Below are positions 10,992-20,046 of a DNA stretch of 64,000 nucleotides, piece after piece. A program made the position numbers and the translations under genes. The notes under the pieces were generated by a model. That model saw only the letters and a list, made by a program, of their open reading frames with translations. It was not told where the DNA came from and did not search any database. The stretch lies in contig CBDBED010000009.1 of the NCBI GenBank assembly GCA_965204245.1, forward strand, positions 1-64,000. Reading direction: 5' to 3'. The DNA is from JAAXIE01 sp965204245 (GTDB lineage Bacteria; Chloroflexota; Dehalococcoidia; Lucifugimonadales; JAAXIE01). The stretch's first letter is position 1. Each line of letters starts with the position of its first letter.

Positions 10992-11473
10992 GCCTTCACT
11001 TTGGACGGGGGCAGGACACTGAACACACCGTCGACACCTGCGGTCACGAAGGTAGTGGCTACCCAAAACTCGCCAGCAACAGAAGGAAGGATGGGACGCC
11101 ACGGCCTCTTGAATCTGACTCCTGCACGGGTAGTCATGCAAATGGGATCAGGCGGTTCCTCTCCGTCCGGTCCTGGGAGATAGTAGGCGCGAACGTGTCC
11201 CGACTGCATGTTCCCCGAGAAGAAATGTCGGACCGCCCAGGCATTATCGGCGAACCAGTAAGCGGTACGGTGCGGCAGGCGGGACCGCCAGACATCCTGA
11301 AGTGCCAAGGTAACCCCCACTCCTCCACCGAACGTCAAGACAACGGCTATCACGGGATACTCTGCGAGGACGTTCAACCACGCTTCCGGTGCGGCAGCAA
11401 GGTCGTGTGCCCCGAGAACGCCAATAACAGCCAGTGCGGCTTGGACGATCCATTTGACCAGTCTCTTGTTCAT
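10946..11473 (-). CDS. Membrane protein of unknown function
   Basis: 175 codons. Two N-terminal hydrophobic segments (VQAALAVIGVLGAHDLAAA and VIAVVLTFGGGVGVTLAL) are followed by a soluble part (RTAYWFADNAWAVRHFF, YYLPGPDGEEPPDPICM). The last residues overlap the next gene in another frame, so the C-terminus may be frameshifted. I do not recognise a family. Confidence 0.4.
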   Translation of the reverse strand: MNKRLVKWIVQAALAVIGVLGAHDLAAAPEAWLNVLAEYPVIAVVLTFGGGVGVTLALQDVWRSRLPHRTAYWFADNAWAVRHFFSGNMQSGHVRAYYLPGPDGEEPPDPICMTTRAGVRFKRPWRPILPSVAGEFWVATTFVTAGVDGVFSVLPPSKVKAWRPRRGFPAWTSRL

Positions 11474-11618
11474 CGGATTCAGTGTAAGTGTAGGGAGGCC
11501 ACTCGGTAGCCTCCGCCCCTCTACAGGAACTCTTTGTCAGACAACCATGCGTCGGTCGACTCTGACTCTTCGTTCATCGCAGCGCCTCCCTCAATGACGT
11601 GCGATGCCAATGGCTGGG

Positions 11619-11975
11619 CTATGTCGATGCCGGTCCCTGCTGGGAGATTCCAGTACCGGCTGGTTGTGCGCCCGGTGCACGGTCCTCCACAGGCTCAAGG
11701 CGCAGCCTCAGTCCCAGGGCGTTGGCGACCTTCATCAGCGTTGCAAGAGTGGGGTTGCCGTCTTCGGACAGCGCAGTGTAGAGGTTGCCGCGGTTTAGAC
11801 CGGTGTCGCGGGCAAGGGCGCTCATGTTCTGCATCCGGGCGACGTGCTTGAGAGCGGCTCGAATCACGGCCCCGTCCCCTTGGTCCTCATCCATAGCCGC
11901 TCTGAGAAGCCCCCGGACATCCTCTTCGCCCTTGATGTAATCTGCTGCGTCGAACTTTCGATACTCCTCAGACAT
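11619..11975 (-). CDS. HigA-like antitoxin (HTH, COG3636 type)
   Basis: The start at 11975 has a strong ribosome-binding site (GGAGGA six bases upstream) and overlaps the toxin stop (TAATG). The N-terminal KFDAADYIKGEEDVRGLL is typical of the 'probable addiction module antidote' family. The helix-turn-helix is MSALARDTGLNRGNLYTALS, followed by NPTLATLMKVANALGLRLRL. The C-terminal tail after LEPV is Gly/Pro/Gln-rich and not conserved. It should neutralise the upstream toxin and repress the operon, probably through the palindrome at 12275-12302. Confidence 0.85.
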   Translation of the reverse strand: MSEEYRKFDAADYIKGEEDVRGLLRAAMDEDQGDGAVIRAALKHVARMQNMSALARDTGLNRGNLYTALSEDGNPTLATLMKVANALGLRLRLEPVEDRAPGAQPAGTGISQQGPAST

Positions 11976-12277
11976 TAGCTCCTCCATTCCGTCGCCATTC
12001 TCTTGGCCCGCTCGATGTCTCTCCGTTGGCTGTCCTTGTCGCCGCCGCACAGCAGGATGATCAGCTCAGCGCCTCGCGTGATGAAGTAGACCCGGTATCC
12101 AGGCCCATGCTGAATCCTCATCTCGGATACGCCCTCGCCAACAGGTCTCACGTCTCCGATGTGCCCATCCTCGGCTGCCAGTAGCCGGGCGACGATGCGG
12201 TTCACCGCCTGGCGGTCCCGCAACCTGCTCAACCACCGATCAAACGCTGCGCTTCGCAGGATCGTGTACATGGTCAT
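11975..12277 (-). CDS. RelE/HigB-like toxin (COG3657 addiction module killer)
   Basis: About 100 residues: FDRWLSRLRDRQAVNRIVARL, GHIGDVRPVGEGVSEMRIQ, GYRVYFITRGAELIILLCGGD and a C-terminal DIERAKRMATEW. This is the standard phage-derived Gp49/HigB layout of ribosome-dependent mRNA interferases. The toxin-first order is usual for this subfamily. Start choices are ATG 12277 (MTMYTIL) or ATG 12271. An ATG at 12298 would make the operator palindrome part of the coding region and is less likely. Confidence 0.85.
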   Translation of the reverse strand: MTMYTILRSAAFDRWLSRLRDRQAVNRIVARLLAAEDGHIGDVRPVGEGVSEMRIQHGPGYRVYFITRGAELIILLCGGDKDSQRRDIERAKRMATEWRS

Positions 12278-12302
12278 ATTGTACGATGCATCGTACAATA
12301 TG
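12275..12302. promoter_or_regulatory. Perfect 28-bp palindrome, probable operator
   Basis: Two 14-base arms, CATATTGTACGATG and its exact reverse complement, abut with no spacer. The site covers the toxin start region on the minus strand and ends at the GTG start of the divergent protease gene. It is well placed for antitoxin binding that represses the toxin-antitoxin operon and possibly the protease as well. Regulation is inferred. Confidence 0.7.
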
Positions 12303-13192
12303 TGAAGCAGACTCAGGGCATGAACGGAGGCAATGAAGTGGACTTAGACTCAAAGCTAAACCATATGACTACCCTGATACTCACCGAGACCCTTCAACAG
12401 AAAGTTCAAGGCTCAGGATTCTTCTACAGCGTCTCGGATCTACCAGACCCGGGTGGACCAGAGTATCAATGGGTCAGGACGGACCTTTGGCTGGTGACGA
12501 ACAGGCATGTCGTCATGCCGAAAGTGAATGATGTGGAGACACTCCCTTCCAAAATCACAGTTCATTTGCGAAGGTGGGACGCATCTGGGAGACCGGGATG
12601 GGCTCCGGTCTCCCTTGCTGGGGACGATATCAAGGATCGGGTTAGACTCCACCCCAACGAGAGTGTTGATGTGGCCGCGATTAACGTGTCGAAATTGTTA
12701 GGGCGCGAGGTAGAGTCCAACAAAGACCTGTTCACCTACGCCTCACCATTCTGTCTCCACCGTGGTCTCCTTGCATGCAACAATAAGGAGATACGGGTCG
12801 AAGCATCCAGTGATGTGTTGGTTGTAGGTTATCCGAGAGGTTTCTACGACGATGTGAACCTGTTTCCGATAGTGAAGTCTGGCATCGTCGCGTCCGGGTG
12901 GGGAGTTGGATTCCAAGGAGAACCATGCTTTCTCATCGATGCCAAGCTATTTCCCGGATCATCTGGAAGCGTGGTCATATCAAAGCCAATCGACATGGTT
13001 CTGAAAGATGGGCGGTTACTTACACTCAAGAACGACGAAAAGGCGTTCGCGCTCCTTGGGGTGTTCTCTGGGGAACCTCTGACCCAAACCGAGCCAGTTG
13101 AGGTGGGCGACCTGAGAATTGCCCAAACCCTAGAATATGGCCTCGGTGTTGTTTGGTACGCTGAGACCATCGAGGAACTCCTGGGAGAATAG
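12302..13192 (+). CDS. Cytosolic trypsin-like serine protease
   Basis: 296 codons, open throughout. Chymotrypsin-fold triad: His in LWLVTNRHVVMP, Asp in NESVDVAAINV and Ser in LFPGSSGSVVI. There is no signal peptide or membrane segment, and the protease domain is the whole protein. The start is GTG at 12302 or ATG at 12320; neither has a strong ribosome-binding site. It is divergent from the HigB/HigA-type pair and shares its palindromic control region. This is the second cytosolic trypsin-like gene in the window; the first lies in the hsd locus and is not a close copy. Confidence 0.75.
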   Translation: MKQTQGMNGGNEVDLDSKLNHMTTLILTETLQQKVQGSGFFYSVSDLPDPGGPEYQWVRTDLWLVTNRHVVMPKVNDVETLPSKITVHLRRWDASGRPGWAPVSLAGDDIKDRVRLHPNESVDVAAINVSKLLGREVESNKDLFTYASPFCLHRGLLACNNKEIRVEASSDVLVVGYPRGFYDDVNLFPIVKSGIVASGWGVGFQGEPCFLIDAKLFPGSSGSVVISKPIDMVLKDGRLLTLKNDEKAFALLGVFSGEPLTQTEPVEVGDLRIAQTLEYGLGVVWYAETIEELLGE

Positions 13193-13515
13193 GGTATTCC
13201 GGATCGAACTACCCCAATGGCCCCTTCTTTGACCAGTGCAGCGGCGAAAGATTGCACTAATGCGAACGGTAGTGTGGCATCCACGGAAGATGACGGGTGA
13301 CGCTGTTCTCTGGATACCAACTCCCGGAGAAGAGTTCGCAGTTCAGTACGCTCCGGCAAGGTGACGCTCCTGCCGTCCCTCCCATCCTGTCGCGTTACAC
13401 TACAGGAATCGCGAGTCCCTGATGCTTCGAACACCTAGAGCAATCAGCCCCCCATCCACAAATCGAGCCAGATTGGGAGGGCTATGCCTGGCAGGATGCT
13501 CGGGACTGGATAAGG
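13193..13515. other. Intergenic, no supported gene
   Basis: No convincing coding frame, RNA gene or repeat was found in this 320-base stretch. Confidence 0.4.
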
Positions 13516-13911
13516 GTGATAACTCCACATGACTGGCACTACTTCCTCTATAGCTACGACCACCACAAAGATAACAGCCGGGACCTATACACGCACGCCC
13601 AGTTCTATAGGCTCCGTAGCCGAGAAGAAGTCAAGAACTTTCCTGACCGATTCATGGAAAACGGGGACTGGTTCTGGCGTCAAGCGGTTATAGGCGGCAA
13701 TACTGCCAGACAAAAGGCCTTCGAGAAAGCGGAAAGCGATTACATCCGAACATGGCTGGCCTATGTAAACGAGATTCGGAGGCAATGCCTGCAATACCGC
13801 GCTGAAAAGCATGAACAGGTTTTGGCAGACCGGCAGAATGCATGGCTCTCCCGTCAGGAGCCGGAAGTGCCATTTCACCTGCTGGAGGGACTCGGGACCC
13901 GAAGGACGTAG
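13516..13911 (+). CDS. Hypothetical protein
   Basis: 131 codons from GTG 13516. The composition is plausible for a soluble, mainly helical protein (DWHYFLYSYDHHKDNSRDLY, FENGDWFWRQ-like segment, YVNEIRRQCLQYRAEKHE). I recognise no family. No clear ribosome-binding site precedes the chosen start, and the true start may be elsewhere. Confidence 0.4.
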   Translation: MITPHDWHYFLYSYDHHKDNSRDLYTHAQFYRLRSREEVKNFPDRFMENGDWFWRQAVIGGNTARQKAFEKAESDYIRTWLAYVNEIRRQCLQYRAEKHEQVLADRQNAWLSRQEPEVPFHLLEGLGTRRT

Positions 13912-14243
13912 CCGCCGGTTCACGGGTAAGTGAGCCCGGCCTCGCACGGCCCCTCGATGGGCCATAGCTTCTCAAACGCCCTGCGATGCTATTCTCTAGC
14001 GACTCCTCGTGCTCGCATACTCGGTAAGCGGGCCCGTTCGGGTCGTTGTTGGCCAACGCTTAAGAAAGCTAACGTCGAGGGTATTTAGGGGACGTGCGTT
14101 GGTCGCAAGTGAGCCAAGTTGACACGCTTGAAGTACGTAGTTCTGCCACGGTCTCACTGTCCCGGTAATGCGGGCTCAATGGGAGCAGCAGGGTGTCTAC
14201 AGAACGAACGACCGTCAGGACACCACATCAAGGAGGCACCACG

Positions 14244-14882
14244 ATGGAAAACTCTTCGGTAGGTTTGCCAGAGAACCTCGAGCTGCGGATACGGCGAGCC
14301 AAGAGCTGGCTCTCCAGGGCGGCAACCGAATCCGATGATCCCGACGCCGCCTTCATCTTCTACTGGATTGCCTTCAACGCTGCCTATGCTAGGGGTGAAC
14401 GCGGCGCAACGGATAAGAAGGAGCGCCATCTATTCGACGACTACTTCGACATCATTCTCTCCATTGATGAGGGGAATGAGATCCGAGACGTCATTATTGA
14501 GAAATTCACCGGTTCGGTAAGGATGCTATTGAACAATAAGTGGGTCTATTGGCGTTTCTGGTTCAATGTTTTCGGAATGGGATACGATAACTGGGAGTAC
14601 GCCTTTGAAGAGGACCAACGCGATGGACTAAGGGCTATTGCAGAAGGCAACACCAGAGAAGTACTGAACATCATCTTCGACCGGCTCTACGTTGCCCGCA
14701 ACCAAATTGTGCATGGAGGGGCTGCGTGGAAGATAGGGAGGAACCGGGAGCAGGTGCGGGATGGTACCAGCATATTGGAGGTCCTAGTACCGCTCTTCGT
14801 GAAACTCATGGAAGCCAATCCTCAAATCGATTGGGGTCCGCCGGACTATCGATTCCCGGGACCGAATGGGAGCATTCTATGA
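14244..14882 (+). CDS. HEPN-domain protein (Apea-like)
   Basis: The ATG at 14244 has an AAGGAGG site nine bases upstream, which fixes the start. The helical N-terminus (ELRIRRAKSWLSRAATES, FIFYWIAFNAAYARGE) and the motif YVARNQIVHGG near residue 165 fit HEPN domains, whose R-N-x3-H motif is a metal-independent RNase site. Many HEPN proteins serve in abortive infection or toxin-antitoxin pairs. No nucleotidyltransferase partner is visible; the next frame overlaps by four bases (ATGA) but looks decayed. Catalytic activity is inferred only from the motif. Confidence 0.6.
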   Translation: MENSSVGLPENLELRIRRAKSWLSRAATESDDPDAAFIFYWIAFNAAYARGERGATDKKERHLFDDYFDIILSIDEGNEIRDVIIEKFTGSVRMLLNNKWVYWRFWFNVFGMGYDNWEYAFEEDQRDGLRAIAEGNTREVLNIIFDRLYVARNQIVHGGAAWKIGRNREQVRDGTSILEVLVPLFVKLMEANPQIDWGPPDYRFPGPNGSIL

Positions 14883-15240
14883 ACTCCACGCCCACATTGG
14901 CAGCAATGCTCAGGTCATCGAATTTATTGCCTCGACCCACTGTTATTCTGATGCTTCCTAAGCTACTAAGGTGGCGGTCCCTGCCCAGAGGAACCAGATG
15001 GCCCGAGGCCATGTCATATACGCTATCCAGAACACCGGGAAAGTGCCGGTATCGGTTGGTACCCCGGCACGCCATCTGCCTTTGAGGAGGGAGCTTGTCC
15101 CGAGGCGGCGGTCGAACTCACTCCATGACAAGCCGGAAGATTCCTCCAAGCACCCAGCCGGGGGGGAAATCATCAGGGAAGCTAGGAACGGTGCGATGGC
15201 AGTGTGGCAAGACATCATGGACTCCACACGGATGCCGAGG
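14879..15240 (+). pseudogene. Decayed gene coupled to the HEPN gene
   Basis: An ATG at 14879 overlaps the HEPN stop. The frame opens MNSTPTLAAMLRSSN and after about 95 bases continues in another frame as KVAVPAQRNQMARGHVIYAI and QNTGKVPVSVGTPA. Both parts look protein-like, which suggests one gene broken by an indel near 14970. The family is unknown; it could be the HEPN partner. Confidence 0.3.
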
Positions 15241-15951
15241 AGTCCTCAACCCATGATGGCTTGGATTTCCCCCGATGGCCATCATGCTCCTGCCTCAGGG
15301 TTCCGTGCCCTAACGCCAGCGGAGCACCTACTTCGGGTCGACCCTCAGCGCCTTCGGCAAGCCCGTTCCAAGAGAGGCCGATGGATTGGCGGAACCGGGA
15401 GGCGTCTCACGAGGTTTCTCTCTCCGACCTGTCGCGCACACTCAGGGGGACCATCAAGCCAGTCCAGCCGGCCGACGGGTTGGCGTTCCTCTCTCGTCAT
15501 TGAATGGTTTAATGTTGGGAGCTAACCTAGACCAAAAGCCTTTCTGGTCAGTGGTGTTCTCTATGCCTTCAGGAAAAGCTACTCGTCGAAATCGCGCTGC
15601 CGGTGTGGGGCGTAAGTCGGGGCGGCAAGGGTCCGAGCGAGGCCAACCCGTGGATATGCAATCGAAGTTTGGAGTCCGGCCTACTGGCCTCAGTTTCTCT
15701 GGAATCATGAGGCAACGCGGCCTTGTTGCAGAGGCTAACGAACATGCTCTTAGAGTCTTGCTATGTCAGATGGGTCTGTTCTCTATATCAGCGGCCGCGG
15801 CTGGAACTCTGATTGCTATGTTCCTTCCTGAGGCTTCAGTCAACAATACCAGCAACGGAGTGTACGTCTGCGGCTCGTTCTAATTCTTCTCCTTGAAACT
15901 GTTTATCAGTGGGTGCTCAGGGCTGGGACTGTTGCAGGGGAGGGAGGCGTT
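15241..15951. other. Intergenic, no supported gene
   Basis: Overlapping short open frames have low-complexity, Arg/Pro-rich translations of the kind seen in shadow frames. Nothing was recognised. Confidence 0.35.
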
Positions 15952-16449
15952 ATGACCATTGCTGAAAGTCATTATCCCGAAGTCCCGTTGCACGAGTTAC
16001 GGGAATACCTGCGGAATCACAGGGACGGGTTTGAGTCGCGTCTTCGACGATTGTTCGAACCAGCCGAAAGGGTGGGGTTGCTTTCTCTTGCTTTGGTGGC
16101 TCACCTCATTGCTCAAGAAAGTTCTGATGTGTCTTGGGCTAGGACGGCTTCCCAGGATTGGGCCATTACCTTGCTACTTGGGTTTGCGGGGTTGTTGTGG
16201 CAGTTGAGGAATACTGACAACATCAGCAAGTTAACTACCGAACTAAGGCTTGAGTCCTTCCTGACTAAGTGCGGGGAGATGGTCTATCTATTGGCTCTTC
16301 CTATTGTGACAGTAGGCAGTATCATCGTGCTTGGGGTTGTTTACTTTCCTTGGGGGTTGTCCGGCGTCCTACCTCTGGGGGCGGCCTTCTGGTATACGCG
16401 GAAGACTTTACGCGACGTGCACGTCGATCTTACCCGCATAGATGATTAG
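15952..16449 (+). CDS. Small integral membrane protein
   Basis: The ATG at 15952 follows GGGGAGGGAGG and is preferred over an upstream ATG at 15913. The product is about 165 residues. A soluble N-terminus (HELREYLRNHRDGFESRLRR) is followed by hydrophobic segments LLSLALVAHLIAQ, WAITLLLGFAGLLW, MVYLLALPIVTVGSIIVLGV and WGLSGVLPLGAAFW. Four transmembrane helices are likely. The function is unknown. Confidence 0.55.
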   Translation: MTIAESHYPEVPLHELREYLRNHRDGFESRLRRLFEPAERVGLLSLALVAHLIAQESSDVSWARTASQDWAITLLLGFAGLLWQLRNTDNISKLTTELRLESFLTKCGEMVYLLALPIVTVGSIIVLGVVYFPWGLSGVLPLGAAFWYTRKTLRDVHVDLTRIDD

Positions 16450-16703
16450 TCGAGTCAGGAATTCCTCCATGAGGCGCATCTCGTGTCGAGCCCGCCCTAT
16501 AGCATTAAGCATAGGCCATTTACGGGGGCTTTGCATTAAAACCCTTCTCTGCCTTAAAACTCGCCATTCTGCATTACATGCCCATCCTTACCCAAAGCAT
16601 TCGTGTTCCTCAAGGATAGCCAATGTCTCAGGGTCCAGTTGTGTCACCTCTCCAAAGTTCCTTAACCTCGCCTTTACTGGCTTATCCGCACACGGTCGGG
16701 TTT

Positions 16704-17021
16704 TCACTTCTCGGGAGCCACGAATCTAGGGGCAGGGACTAGCTCGTCGAGATAACGTTTCCCTCGGGGTGTAAGTTCTACGAACCCGCTTAGTTTCATG
16801 CCCGCGTTCAACGCCACACCGAAGCTAGGAAGGCGACCTCGCTCGATAATTGATTCGGCCGTAATGCGGTGCGCTCGGAGACGTTCACCATACACTACCC
16901 CAAAAAGATGCACGGTAAACATTTTGTCCCTATAGGGTGCCTTCTCATACAGGCGTCGCAGATACGCCCCCACTTCGTCTGGGGTCATCTCTCGCGCCGT
17001 GACTTCTGTAGCCACCTTCAT
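16704..17021 (-). CDS. Small HTH-like hypothetical protein
   Basis: 105 codons starting at an ATG with AGGAAGGAG upstream, a good ribosome-binding site. The sequence (TPDEVGAYLRRLYEKAPYRD, VHLFGVVYGERL, SIIERGRLPSFGVALNAGM, LTPRGKRYLDEL) suggests a winged-helix-like fold, with a turn like LTPRGKRYL near the end. It may bind DNA; no family name can be given with confidence. Confidence 0.5.
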   Translation of the reverse strand: MKVATEVTAREMTPDEVGAYLRRLYEKAPYRDKMFTVHLFGVVYGERLRAHRITAESIIERGRLPSFGVALNAGMKLSGFVELTPRGKRYLDELVPAPRFVAPEK

Positions 17022-17120
17022 TTCTCCTTCCTACTCCAACGGCCGAATCATCAAGTCTTACACTTCTTCTTAGGCTTTGCTCCATAAATAACAGTTGGTC
17101 CCAAATTCGGCAACTTGCTC

Positions 17121-17633
17121 CTAAAATCGGGAGCGGTCGTCCCATGGACATCCCATGAGTGTATTTCCTTGGGCCTTGTCCCCAAAGTCGTATTTATGCC
17201 CCCAAGTCGTGGAAGGCGCCCCCTGCTGCATGGCAATGGATTTGCAGCCCACGGAATCGCCCTTGAGGAAGACGCAGGCATGCAGCGTGCCAACATTCAA
17301 TGCACGCTGAGGCACCTTGAATCCAGCAACCTTGAGCCCCTCTATCCCCAGATAGTCGGCATAGGACGAAGGAACGGATACAACGTTCTCGTACCTTTTG
17401 TTCCTTTTTGATCCCTCCAATGTAGCCAACACGACGTTGGAATATCCGTCCGGCCCTGTAAATGGGAGCCCGTCTTCGTGTTTGACGTGTAACTGAAGTT
17501 CACCGTCTTCAGTGATGGTCGGGGACTGGACCCAGTTGGTTTCGTCCGTCAATGCACGTATCCCCAAGCCGATGGCTAGCACTATACCCAATGCAACGGC
17601 CGCGCCCAATATCGGGCGCAAGAACTCTTCCAT
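17121..17633 (-). CDS. Membrane-anchored or exported hypothetical protein
   Basis: 170 codons. The N-terminus has one hydrophobic segment (ILGAAVALGIVLAIGLGIRAL) without a clear cleavage site, so a signal anchor with an external C-terminal domain is likely. Two cysteines (LHACVFLKGDSVGCKS) may pair. It lies just downstream of the collagen-like lipoprotein gene in the same direction, and both may serve the cell surface. No family was recognised. Confidence 0.5.
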   Translation of the reverse strand: MEEFLRPILGAAVALGIVLAIGLGIRALTDETNWVQSPTITEDGELQLHVKHEDGLPFTGPDGYSNVVLATLEGSKRNKRYENVVSVPSSYADYLGIEGLKVAGFKVPQRALNVGTLHACVFLKGDSVGCKSIAMQQGAPSTTWGHKYDFGDKAQGNTLMGCPWDDRSRF

Positions 17634-17666
17634 TTGGCATACCCCTGTTCGAAGTGGAGATACAAG

Positions 17667-18488
17667 CTAATTCCAATCGTAGGCTTGATAGAAGTGCGAC
17701 TCTGATGCCAGCCCACGTCCTTCATCAATTTGTTCAGCTACAATCGAGGCGATATGCCCCCGTTTGTCGGAACATACTCTCCATTGGGGTCCACCCGCAT
17801 CTCTGTGGTAGAGGGAGGCCCATTCGGTTGCCTCGCAATAACCGTTAGTTCGACTTGGGTTATTGGCGTGGGGTGGATATACCTCGTAGTGTCTGCCAGC
17901 GATAGACCCCGAATAGTGGTTATCCCCGCGGGGTGGAGTTGTCCATGTAAACACATAGGTGTTTTGGATGCCTTCCACCCTGAATTTCTTGGGAAGGGGG
18001 ATTACGAAGTCGGGTACGGCTGGTCTGTGCGCCATGCCTTCGGAGTATGCAATAGCCAATGTCATCGTCTGTCCCTCGGGTCCTCGCGCGCCCTGCGGGC
18101 CTCGCGCTCCGGGGGGTCCTGTAGGCCCAGTGTCGCCCTTGTCACCTTTAGGGCCAGGATCGCCTGCACCCCTAGGGCCAGCGGGACCCATGGGGCCTTC
18201 ATCGCCGTCCTTCCCGGCTTCACCCCGTGGACCCATCGGGCCAGCCTCTCCGTCTTGCCCGGGCTTGCCTTCTGGCCCCGGATCACCAGCATCACCTTTG
18301 ATGCCGGGAATGCCTTGCGGACCTTGTCCGCCATCACCCCCTGCTTTACCTGCTGGGCCTCGTTCGCCTTGCGGGCCGGGCTCGCCGGGTGGCCCGGCGG
18401 GGCCGATTGGCCCGGTACATGCCATCGCTATTAGTGCGACCAAGAGCAGCATGAGGAATACGCACGGATACCGAAAACGAGTCAACAA
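17667..18488 (-). CDS. Collagen-like lipoprotein
   Basis: The chosen start is TTG 18488 (or 18485), preceded by AGGGAGGG. The upstream ATG at 18575 would put a long hydrophilic stretch before the signal peptide. A lipoprotein signal (FLMLLLVALIAMAC) is followed immediately by roughly 38 Gly-X-Y triplets rich in GP, GE and GK (GPIGPAGPPGEPGPQGERG onwards), with one interruption at GPRGAGDPG. A C-terminal domain of about 130 residues follows (TYVFTWTTPPRGDNHYSG, DAGGPQWRVCSDKRGH) that may act as a trimerisation or binding head. Bacterial collagen-like proteins form rod-like triple helices on the cell surface. Confidence 0.85.
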   Translation of the reverse strand: MLTRFRYPCVFLMLLLVALIAMACTGPIGPAGPPGEPGPQGERGPAGKAGGDGGQGPQGIPGIKGDAGDPGPEGKPGQDGEAGPMGPRGEAGKDGDEGPMGPAGPRGAGDPGPKGDKGDTGPTGPPGARGPQGARGPEGQTMTLAIAYSEGMAHRPAVPDFVIPLPKKFRVEGIQNTYVFTWTTPPRGDNHYSGSIAGRHYEVYPPHANNPSRTNGYCEATEWASLYHRDAGGPQWRVCSDKRGHIASIVAEQIDEGRGLASESHFYQAYDWN

Positions 18489-19246
18489 AGGGACCCTCCC
18501 TGCTTGAGGCGTATGGGTAATTGTTGTCTGTTCGCACTCATCAGCACCTGAGCTCGGGCATGACGCCATCCCCAAGTGCGCCGATACTACAGCGACCCGT
18601 TGGGTACTGTAACAGAAGTGTTGTGAAGTATCAGGGAATATTAGGCAAAAAACGGTGACAAGTCAGTTGTAATCCCTCTGTTGGGGCCGGGCCTAGCGTG
18701 TTGGTAACCTATGAAGTGACCACCCTCGTCTGGGCGGTGTGTATGTGTCTCGGCGACAGGTCTGTGCCATGGATGTCACGGAGTAGTGAGTCTCCTTCAA
18801 TCGATAGCAAGATCTGCGGTTTTCCTAGGTTGTTGATTTTGGTTCGACTGGGCATTGCATAGGTTGTAATTCGACGAAGAGGTGTCACTGTCGCCTCGGC
18901 TCAAGTCATCTCACATGGGGCTTTGGTCGCTTTGATGGCACTGGCGTGACTAACGCTGGTGTTGCTCTAGGTGGTGCTTGCACCCCAATCCGGTCCGGGG
19001 GTGACCGGGATACGATGGACCGGATGCTGCAGAACGCTGGGCCTCGTTGTCCGACGAGTACGCAACTTGCGCCAATGGCCCGCGCTCGAAGGCAGCCGTG
19101 CGACGACCTTGCAGCCATGGACACGCTCCATGGCGGTATGCGCACAGTTCCCAGAGGTACCGGAGTGAGTCTGGCCCAAAGGTGTGTGCCAAGGCGCGTG
19201 CTTGTAATATGGCCTTAGAAGTCAAACCAGTTGGCAAAGAAGAAAT

Positions 19247-19330
19247 ATGACCCGACAGAAGATTACTATCGGCGCTTTGGTCAAGCACCAAAAGTATGGC
19301 GTTGGCATGGTCGAGACCCTGCAGGACTAG
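19247..19330 (+). CDS. Possible 27-residue ORF, KOW/CarD-like fragment
   Basis: ATG 19247 follows AAAGAAG. The translation contains GALVKHQKYGVGMVETL, which resembles the G-x2-V-x-H-x-x-Y-G-x-G motif of small SH3-like domains at UvrD/CarD termini. It is too short to assign and may be a remnant. Confidence 0.2.
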   Translation: MTRQKITIGALVKHQKYGVGMVETLQD

Positions 19331-19744
19331 GTTTCATATTGGAAGGGAGCCGTTCATGGAAAAAATGCCTGACGTGAGGCCTACCCATCATTACCCTCGC
19401 ATCAAAACGCATAGAGATTGACGGAAAGACGATTCTGATGCTCTCCTGCTCGTATTGCCTCGTGGCAACCTAACGGCGTCCAACCGGATGGGCCAACCTG
19501 GGCCGCCCTCCCCGGCGATCTGGAGTCCTGGAGCCGAGCGGCATTTCCCCGGACCCGTCAATCGCCTGACGTGTCACCATGCCGCCGTCTCGACCAGGGC
19601 TGCGTCCAACACTTACGAGGGACTTGAAGCACCGTTTTCGTCCCGTCTTGCACCCCAACCTCCATCGCCATTTGTGTCCCATTTTCCAACTGAGTCGCCG
19701 TTTCGCCGCCGTGTCGTGCCTCCCGACATCCATCGCATTTCGGC

Positions 19745-19774
19745 CCACCCCACTGGACAAAGTCAAGAACCTTC
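19745..19774 (+). repeat. Dispersed 30-bp motif, copy 1
   Basis: The core ACTGGACAAAGTCAAGAAC has one difference from the consensus TGGACAAAATCAAGAAC, flanked by CCACC on the left and CTTC on the right. Confidence 0.75.
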
Positions 19775-19945
19775 GTGGTCCGTTCCTCCTTCGCTTCTAA
19801 TGACCCTCACCTCTGTCGCAGGCGGAATGCCCAACGCTGGGGTCAGTCGTCTCGCTGAGCCGGGCCATGCGCTCCCGGAGGGTTGGCGTTTCCATCGCTG
19901 GGAGGCGATGGCACCATTGAAGCGGGACACACCGGTGTTTTGGGA

Positions 19946-19975
19946 CCACCCGACTGGGCAAAATCAAGAACTCTT
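19946..19975 (+). repeat. Dispersed 30-bp motif, copy 2
   Basis: The core CGACTGGGCAAAATCAAGAA has one difference in the TGGAC part and the right side altered to CTCTTC. It lies 200 bp from copy 1, in the same orientation. Confidence 0.7.
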
Positions 19976-20046
19976 CGCATTAAGCTCAACTTATCAGCGT
20001 GGTTGACTTTACCCCCTCAACCTCACAAGCGCCAAGATGACGATTC

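Larger units (their letters stand above)
18489..20046. other. Long intergenic region with two dispersed 30-bp repeats
   Basis: About 1.5 kb without a supported gene except a possible 27-codon ORF at 19247-19330. Open frames on both strands are Arg/Pro/Ser-rich and unlike known proteins. It contains two copies of the dispersed motif (19745 and 19946) and is probably a graveyard of decayed genes. Confidence 0.4.

Noticed and set aside
17959..18507. Plus-strand proline/serine-rich frame opposite the collagen-like gene
   Set aside because: Antisense of Gly-X-Y codons gives an open Pro/Ser-rich frame. The minus strand has the signal peptide and ribosome-binding site.
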